Shown here piece by piece: positions 57,383 to 64,000 of a stretch of 64,000 nt of DNA. A program made the translations under genes and the position numbers. The notes under the pieces were generated by a model. That model was not told the origin of the DNA, did no database searches, and saw nothing but the letters and a program-made list of their open reading frames with translations. The stretch covers positions 1 through 64,000 of the forward strand of contig CAVUYM010000009.1 in the NCBI GenBank assembly GCA_963745675.1, written 5' to 3'. This DNA is from JAUIIK01 sp963745675 (lineage in GTDB: Bacteria > Chloroflexota > Chloroflexia > Thermomicrobiales > CFX8). Each line of letters starts with the position of its first letter. Position 1 is the first letter of the stretch.

Positions 57383-60117
57383 TTGCCCGGGACGCCCATG
57401 ACGACAACGACTCAGACCCGTCAGCGCTCATCGCGCTTCCCCGTTCTGACAACGAAACTCCTTGCGCCTCCTGTACGCCGGGACACTATCCAGCGGCCTG
57501 CATTAGAACAGCGCCTTACGGACGGTCTGGCAGGTCGGCTCATCGTTATCTCTGCGCCGCCTGGATTCGGCAAAACGACCGCTGTTGTCAACTGGCATCG
57601 CACCGTCGCAGATCAAGGCTGGAGGCTTGGTTGGATAGCGCTGGATGCGGGAGACAATGATCTGGCGCGCTTCCTGACCTACGTTATCCACGGCTTCGGT
57701 GTACTCGGCGATAGCTTTGGCGATGATGCGATTGCTCTGTCGCAGAACGTGCAACAGTCGGACTGGCATGTGCCGATTACTGTTCTGCTCAACGAACTCG
57801 AACAGAACGCCGAGCCGGTCATGCTTGTCCTTGACGATTATCACGAAATCGTTGAACCCGAGATACACCGTGCCTTGACCTACCTGATCGAGCATCTGCC
57901 GGCAACGGTGCGCATCATCATCACGTCGCGGGCGGATCCGCCGCTCTCTTTGCCTCTATTCCGCGCACGACGCGAGCTGACTGAGATTGGCATCGATCAT
58001 CTGCGTTTCACGAACGCAGAGGCGAGCGCATTCATCAACGATGTTATGCGGCTCAATCTGAGTGCGGACCAGGTTGACGAGTTGGAGCGGCGCACAGAGG
58101 GGTGGATTGCGGGCCTGTTGTTGGCGGCGCTCTCCGTTGGCGAGTCGTCTGATCCATCACAACTCATCGCTGCATTCGGTGGAGCTCACCACTTCGTCTT
58201 CGACTATCTCGCTGAAGAGGTCTTGAATCGCCAACCGGAAGAGCTGCAGAAATTTCTGCTGCAGACTTCCGTCCTGGAACAGCTGTCAGCGCCGCTCTGC
58301 GACGCCGTTACTGCTGCGAGCGATGGCGCTGAAAAACTGACCAGCCTCGACGATGCGAATCTCTTTGTCGTGCGCCTGGATCAGAACCGCAGCTGGTACC
58401 GCTATCACCATCTATTCGGCGAGTTTCTTTCTAGTCGCTTCCGGCGAGAAGATCCAGAGGGCTGGCGGCGCGCTCATTTGAGGGCCGCAGATAATTACGA
58501 AAGCCAGCGCCTGTATCATCAGGCCATCGAACATACGATGGCAGCGAAGGACCATGAACGCACTGCTGATCTCATCGTCGAGACTGGCATGCGCACCGTC
58601 AATGCAGGCCGCTCAGCGACGCTACGGCGCTGGTTTGCAGCGCTGCCGGAAGAGGTCGTGACCTCGCGACAGGATCTCCTGACGATCCGAATCTGGATGC
58701 TGCTTATGGAGCGCCAATTCGGTGAAGTCGCGCGTCAGCTTGAGTACATTGATGCGTTAGTCGAATCCGAACACATGACACCTCGTTATGCGGGCGCGCT
58801 CTCTGGTGTGAGGGTATCGCTTGCCCTCCTGACCGGTGATTTGGACCGGGCGATAGAACTGGGCGAAGATGCCTTGCCTCAGCTGTCCGAAGACGATGAG
58901 TTCAGCCGTAGCATGGTGACTGTCCATCTCGGTATGGCCTACCGCATGCGAGGCGATTTGGCTCCGGCAGTCCCGTTGCTCACCGCCGGTATGAAGCTGA
59001 GCGATATGCTGGAAACACCCCCGCCTGGCTGATCGCTGCCAGCCAACGGGCGATTGCCTGGATGACGCTTGGCGACCTGCGCCTCGCCCACGATGCCTTC
59101 CGTGAGGTCCTCGATGTCGAGTCGAAACTCGGGCTAACGAACCTCGGCTTCGCGATCGCATCCCATCTTGGCCTGGCTGAAGATCTTGCGCGAGTGGGAT
59201 CGGTTGGATGAAGCGGACGACATCCTCTCGAAGGCGCTTGACGTTCTCGATGCGCTGGACAATGGTGAACAGTTCGGCACAAAACTTTACGCACTGATCA
59301 TTCTCATTCGAGTGCGCTGCGGCCAGGGTGATCTCAAAGGGGCGCTTGAGATCGCCGACCGAGTCAATGCAAGAGGCTGCAGAATCTGATCTCTCCGAGT
59401 GGGAGTTCGAGCGCGCTGCCGCCTTCCGCGCGCGTATCCTGCTTGATCTTGGGCGCCTGGACGAAGCGGAACTTTGGGCTAACAGCATCGAGCCTGCTAC
59501 TCGACCGCTCAGATCGACGCGGGAGATTGTGTATCAGTTGCTCATCCGGATCGAGCTCGCTCGTGGTCGCATCGAGGATGCGTTGCAACTCATTGCGGAT
59601 GCCTGGGAGTTTGCCGAATCAAGCGGATTGAGGCGGAGATTGATCGAGCTGTCCGTTCTTTCTAGCCTCGCATCGATCGAGCTGGGAGAGCGATCTCTGG
59701 CCAGGAACCACCTCAGCAGAGCGCTCGGGCTTGGGGAGGTGGATGGATATCGGCGTGTATTCCTCGACGATGCGGCCACGCTGGCGCCGGTATTGAAGGA
59801 TTTGCAGCGGGATCGGCCATCCAACGCTTCATGGTCGACGGCGTACCTCGATGAGATTCTGACGGAGATTGATGGCGGTACAAAAGCGCTGCGGACCAAC
59901 CAGTCGGGAAGATGCGGAACAACTTGTCGAACCTTTGACTGACCGCGAGCAGGAAGTTCTTGGGCTGCTTGCCGAGGGGCTTTCGAACCAGAAAATCGCT
60001 GACCGGCTATTCCTGAGTGTCGGAACTGTCAAGCGTCACACCCACAATATCTATGGCAAGCTTGGCGTCAATAGTCGCACCCAAGCTATCGTCCGTGGGC
60101 AAGGTTCGGCCTGCTAA
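57383..60117 (+). CDS. MalT-like LuxR-family regulator (first of tandem), four frameshifts
   Basis: About 910 residues once joined. TTG 57383 follows AAGGA by six bases; ATG 57398 is possible. A conserved N-terminus (LTTKLLAPPVRRD) and NTPase with Walker A SAPPGFGKTT (59-68) and MLVLDDYHEI; a winged-helix region (WIAGLLLAALSVGESSDPSQ and FVFDYLAEEVLNRQPEELQK); TPR-like repeats; then a LuxR HTH (EPLTDREQEVLGLLAEGLSN, FLSVGTVKRHTHNIYGKLGV). This is the STAND-type layout of MalT. Breaks lie near 59025, 59185, 59370 and 59885. The inducer is unknown. A paralogue follows directly on the same strand. Confidence 0.78.
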
Positions 60118-60189
60118 GCTAACATCCTCCCTTATGCTGGTCGATGACTCAGATGCATGCATTGAGAGACCGTCCATCATTAATAGAGG

Positions 60190-62897
60190 GTGCCGGCTTC
60201 CGAGGCCAATCTGCGACAACAGATCCTGACGACCAAGCTGGCAATTCCGCCCCCATCGAACGGATGTGGTGTCCCGCTCGCGTCTGACCTCGCAAGTGGC
60301 TCCCGGTTTCCCCGCAAAGCTCACGTTGCTTTCCGCTCCGCCGGGTTTCGGGAAGACGACATTAGTAACCGAATGGTTGGCAGGCTACTGCGCGCCCAAA
60401 CGCGTCGGCTGGGTCTCCCTCGACCCGGGCGACAATGACCTCAGCCGCTTCCTTATGTACGTTGTCGAAGCGATCAGAAGCGTTGAGGACAACTTCGCGC
60501 CCGGTCTGCTCAATCTCATCCATGCTTCGGCCGGTGATAATCCTGCGCTTGCGCTGACGGACTTCTTCAACGCGCTGCGCCAACTACAGGAACCTATTGT
60601 GCTCGTGCTGGACGATTATCATGTGATAACTGACGTCAGCGTCCACCAGGCTACCGTATTTATTCTGGATCATCAGCCTCAGTCAGTTCATCTCATCGTC
60701 ACCAGCCGCACAACGCCGCCCCTCTCCCTCGCGCTCATGCGGACGCGACGAGAGATTGCTGAGATCACTGCGGTCGATCTGCGCTTTACCGTCGAGGAGG
60801 CGACTGAGGGCTGAACGACGTCATGAGCTTGCATCTCTCACGCGAGCAAGTGCGGCAACTGGATGAGCGCATTGAGGGCTGGGTTGCCGGTCTGCTGCTC
60901 GCCGCGCTCTCGTCCGCAGACTCTTCCGACCCTGAACAGATACTCGCATCGTTCAGCGGCGAACATCGCTATGTCTTCGACTATTTGGCCGAAGAGGTTT
61001 TGCGACGGCAGCCGGCGGCCGTCCAGCACTTTCTCAATCGAACGAGCATACTCGGTCGTATGACGGCCACCCTGACCAGGTGCTAGCCGGGGAGGGGCAG
61101 GAGCAGCTGGAGAAGAGTACCTGGCGGGGGCCAACCTCTTTACGTTACCGCTCGACGATCAGCGCTCCTGGTATCGCTACCACCACCTGTTCGGGGAGTT
61201 TCTGTCGGCACGCTATCGCGCAAGCGATCCGCAAGGCTGGGCTGACGCCCATCGAAGCGCAAGTTACTGGTTGGGGGAGCACGATTTCCCGTACGAGGCC
61301 GCAGAGCATGCGCTGGCCGCGGGTGACACGGAACGTCTGACGGAGTTGATCCAGACCTTCGGGCGGGACTTCGTGCGCCGTGGCGGCGTTGCGACATTGG
61401 AGCGATGGCTCTCCGGGCTGTCTGAAGAGACGATCGCCGGACATCCCAATCTCATTCTGTTGAAGATCTGGACGCTGATGTTCAGCCGCCGCTATGAGAC
61501 TATTCCTGCCTGGTTCGAGCGCATAGACTTGAGTGTTGTGGAAGATGAGAGCGAGCGACAGGACCTCATCGCTTACCAGGCAGTTTGCGAAGCGACCTAC
61601 GCGCGCTTCCGCGCCGACGTGGATGAGATCATCCGGCAATCGAGGGACGCGCTCGACTATTTCGCCACCTTGCCTTCAGGAACTGACTCGAACGAATCCG
61701 TCGCCTTCTTGCACCTCGGCAGCGCCTTGCGAATGCGCGGAAACACGCGCGAGGCAATCGGATAATCTCACGAAGGCGATCGAGCGTGGCCGTGCTGGTG
61801 AGGATCTTGTCGTGGAGCTTGAATGCGATGAGTCAGCTCTCGGCAGCCTATGGTGAGCTCGGGCGCATGACCGAATCAGAACGGCTGGCCCGTAAAGCGC
61901 TTGATCTCGAACGGGAGTTGGGGCTTCGACCATTGGCCATGGCGGAGGCCGCCCGGTTGATGCTTGCCCTGATTCTTCGCGAGCGAGGGCAATATGACGA
62001 AGCTCGGGCGCTTCTCAACGACGCCATCCAGGGGATTCAGGCTGCCGGAGATCGGGAAGACCAGAGCTCGCAGATCCTTTATTTCTACGAGCAAGCGCTC
62101 ATCGAAGTTGCCGAGGGCGACGCTCGCGCCGCGCCAGCGCAACGATGGTCGAGGCAGCTGGACGTGCTCGCCAATTGCAATTTGACGCTGATTCCCTGTG
62201 GCGCGTGGCAGGGCTGGCAGGCGCATGTCCACCTGCTGACAGGAGATCTGGAGACCGGCTTGCGATGGGCGGCCCAACGCGAATTTCCGCATGAGGAACC
62301 GTATCTCGTATCTGAATGAGCGTGCGGCTATTACGCGCACCTGGATTGACCTTGAACGCGACGAGACCGATAGCGCTGAGCGGCTCATCCGGCGCTTGAT
62401 TGCCAACCTCACGCGGATTGGTCGGTCGTATCGACGGGCAACTGCGCAGCTCATGCTGGCGGCCGTCTGCCTCAGATCGGGCAGACGATGAAGAGGCGGA
62501 GTCGATCGTCGATGAAGTCGTTGCTTTTGCGGCCGAGCAGGAGTGCAAGCGGCTGTTGCTCGACACGCATCCCGCTATCTCCGAGCTGCTTCCAGACGCT
62601 CGCACACGAGCAACGGCAGCAGGCATCCGCTGGCCGCTGGACGATATCCAGATCGAGGATGCCTACACTGAGGGCCCCGACCAGGCAATGCTGATCGAAC
62701 CGCTAACGGCCCGCGAACTTGAGGTGCTGGCGTTGCTAGGCGACGGCGTGACAAACCGCGAGGTCGCCGACCAACTCTATGTGAGTGTCGGAACCGTGAA
62801 GCGCCACACGCACAACATCTATGCGAAGCTGGGAGTCAAGAATCGAGCGCAGGCGGTCATCCGCGGTCAAGAAGCGGGGCTTATTGATCGAGGGTGA
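60190..62897 (+). CDS. MalT-like LuxR-family regulator (second of tandem), many frameshifts
   Basis: A paralogue of the gene just upstream, about 900 residues if joined. GTG 60190 begins VPASEANLRQQILTTKLAIP; Walker A is SAPPGFGKTTLVTEWLAGY after an early slip near 60265; LVLDDYHVITDVSVHQATVF is the Walker B region. It then continues through RIEGWVAGLLLAALSSADSS, RYRASDPQGWADAHRSASYW, TPR-like helices, and the C-terminal HTH (EPLTARELEVLALLGDGVTN, VSVGTVKRHTHNIYAKLGVK). At least seven slips, near 60265, 60810, 61070, 61140, 61760, 62310 and 62490. So many breaks make decay a real possibility. Confidence 0.7.
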
Positions 62898-63025
62898 AGA
62901 GTTCCGGTCGCATACGACATCGAACGCTTCACGATATGCTCCCGGACGCTCGTTGCGGGCGCTTATTCAGGCGACCCATCGCGTCGAAGCTACAGAGCAT
63001 GGGAATTCATCAAAAGGATTTCGTA

Positions 63026-63640
63026 CTAGATTGCTTCTCGGCCAGCTAGCATATCGATGCGATCAGCGTCGACGGCGTCTCCCCAGCAGTCGCAGATCTG
63101 CCAGGCACCATCTTCTGTCGCGGTGACATGCAGGACTCCGTATCCCGGCACTCCATCGGCATCGTAACCGTATGTGCCGGAGACGCGTCCATCGTTGACG
63201 ATTGGCGGTTCGAGGATCGAGACATTGGTGAGGTTCGTGTCGGTTCCGACTATCCAGGTAAAGACCCGCCGCCAGGCGATCTCGTCGAGCTCTGGCGCGC
63301 AAGGACGCGACCATTCGGCAATGTCAACGCCTACCGAACTGGACTTACTGTCGGCAAATCCCGCCGCTTTGAGCGTCGCCGTCTGAGCTAAGCGATCCGG
63401 CACCAGCTTCAGTTCCGATGAAACCGGAAAGAATTCATTGCGTAATGCGATGGCGGTGGCGATTTCCTGGCTCTGGAGATCGCCAATGCCGAAGTGGCGA
63501 CGAGGGAGTTGATCTGTGCCGGGCGCCGATGCGACGGTCTGTAGGAATGCGAAGAGCGCTTGCGAAAGCCGGCGCATGGCTCGTTCTGGAATGATTGTCC
63601 TGCCGTTGGAGGACAGGTCTGATGTAATGACCGCCATCAC
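63026..63640 (-). CDS. Hypothetical protein, 204 residues
   Basis: ATG 63640 (or 63637). No signal peptide, membrane segment or known motif. The C-terminal half contains predicted strands (WIVGTDTNLTNVSILEPPIV, TYGYDADGVPGYGVLHVTAT) and ends GAWQICDCWGDAVDADRI, which could be an NTF2-like or lipocalin-type barrel. Convergent with the LuxR gene and divergent from moaC. Family not recognised. Confidence 0.6.
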   Translation of the reverse strand: MMAVITSDLSSNGRTIIPERAMRRLSQALFAFLQTVASAPGTDQLPRRHFGIGDLQSQEIATAIALRNEFFPVSSELKLVPDRLAQTATLKAAGFADSKSSSVGVDIAEWSRPCAPELDEIAWRRVFTWIVGTDTNLTNVSILEPPIVNDGRVSGTYGYDADGVPGYGVLHVTATEDGAWQICDCWGDAVDADRIDMLAGREAI

Positions 63641-63826
63641 TGCTATTCACTTTCCTGCTCGTCGTTCGTTCTGCAATGCACCACATCTATAGTGTCGTTG
63701 GAGCGACTGGCCTCTACAGCCCCCATGCGGTCCTATCCTCGCTGGCCATTGTGGGCCCATGCTCAGGTACTATCGACCTGCGCCGACGTACGCGCTCAGC
63801 GATGCTTAATCTTGGAGATGCACTAT

Positions 63827-64000
63827 ATGGACAGCGGATTGACCCATTTTGACGATGACGGGCGAGCACGCATGGTCGATGTCGGCGACAAGGCCGAAAC
63901 CCATCGCATTGCCATCGCCAGCGCTCGCATAACGATGCAGCCCGTGACGCTTGAGACGATCGTCTCCGGTACGGCCAGCAAGGGTGACGTGCTCGGAGTG
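63827..64000 (+). CDS. moaC: Cyclic pyranopterin monophosphate synthase MoaC, partial
   Basis: The first 58 codons only; the gene runs off the right edge. ATG 63827 is preceded by GGAG at nine bases. LTHFDDDGRARMVDVGDKAE is the family start (normally LTHFDExGxARMVDVGDK), followed by THRIAIASARITMQ and TASKGDVLGV. MoaC converts the 3',8-cyclo-dihydro-GTP formed by MoaA into cyclic pyranopterin monophosphate in molybdenum cofactor synthesis. No other moa gene is in the window. Confidence 0.85.
   Translation, partial: MDSGLTHFDDDGRARMVDVGDKAETHRIAIASARITMQPVTLETIVSGTASKGDVLGV

Noticed and set aside
1..64000. CRISPR array, rRNA operon or replication origin
   Set aside because: I saw no regularly spaced repeats, no rRNA-like segments and no DnaA-box cluster.

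Overview
The window reads as chromosomal DNA of a GC-rich, free-living heterotroph, most likely a member of the Chloroflexota near Thermomicrobia/Sphaerobacter. This is an inference from gene content and no marker gene settles it. The supporting signs are MalT-like LuxR regulators, M81 and creatininase amidases, GMC and PQQ-type dehydrogenases, frequent GTG/TTG starts, and dispersed short hairpin repeats between genes. I found no rRNA, tRNA or CRISPR array.

Layout. 1-3900: fragment of a gene, a broken MNT-HEPN gene, a large M14 carboxypeptidase with two frameshifts, and a small HTH protein with palindromes upstream. 4252-8338: two paralogous secreted trypsin-like proteases that share a C-terminal domain; the second adds a CAP domain. 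8956-31026: a mostly intact metabolic stretch with ChrA, a PQQ sugar dehydrogenase lipoprotein, a ferredoxin, M20 and M81 peptidases, PrsW, an Asp-box lipoprotein, a VOC fusion, DinB, two HtrA-like proteases, a creatininase, an aminotransferase, an NTF2-like protein, two YdeI proteins, a cytosine-deaminase-like amidohydrolase, GrpB and a GMC oxidoreductase. 31041-39774: an AAA-LuxR regulator, a SelA-like PLP enzyme, a third M20 peptidase, a TolB fragment, a Gfo/Idh dehydrogenase and a small membrane protein. 39846-45429: a scarred region with a GNAT gene, a dead tyrosine recombinase, an acyl-CoA dehydrogenase, a start-less alpha-oxoamine synthase and an IS982-like remnant. 45789-50225: pentapeptide protein, a divergent DEAD-box helicase/RRM pair (a likely cold-shock locus), and a berberine-bridge FAD oxidase. 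50564-54356: TetR, alpha/beta hydrolase, and a hydrolase-glycosyltransferase fusion in one operon. 54555-57241: second creatininase, VOC protein, acyl-CoA dehydrogenase. 57383-62897: two tandem MalT-like LuxR regulators. The right edge cuts the start of moaC.

How the genes work together. The common theme is scavenging of peptides, amides and N-containing small molecules: M14, three M20 and one M81 peptidases, two creatininases, an amidohydrolase, aminotransferases, secreted proteases and cytosolic HtrA-like proteases. Large ATP-binding LuxR regulators probably control uptake and degradation programmes. The most unusual locus is the TetR-controlled hydrolase/glycosyltransferase operon.

Quality warning. 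About 22 genes are broken by single-base frameshifts while the protein continues cleanly in another frame, including a DEAD-box helicase. They are rare in 8956-31026 and dense in 31041-63000. Sequence error (unpolished assembly) is the simplest explanation for most. The integrase, IS982 remnant, TolB fragment and alpha-oxoamine synthase look truly decayed.
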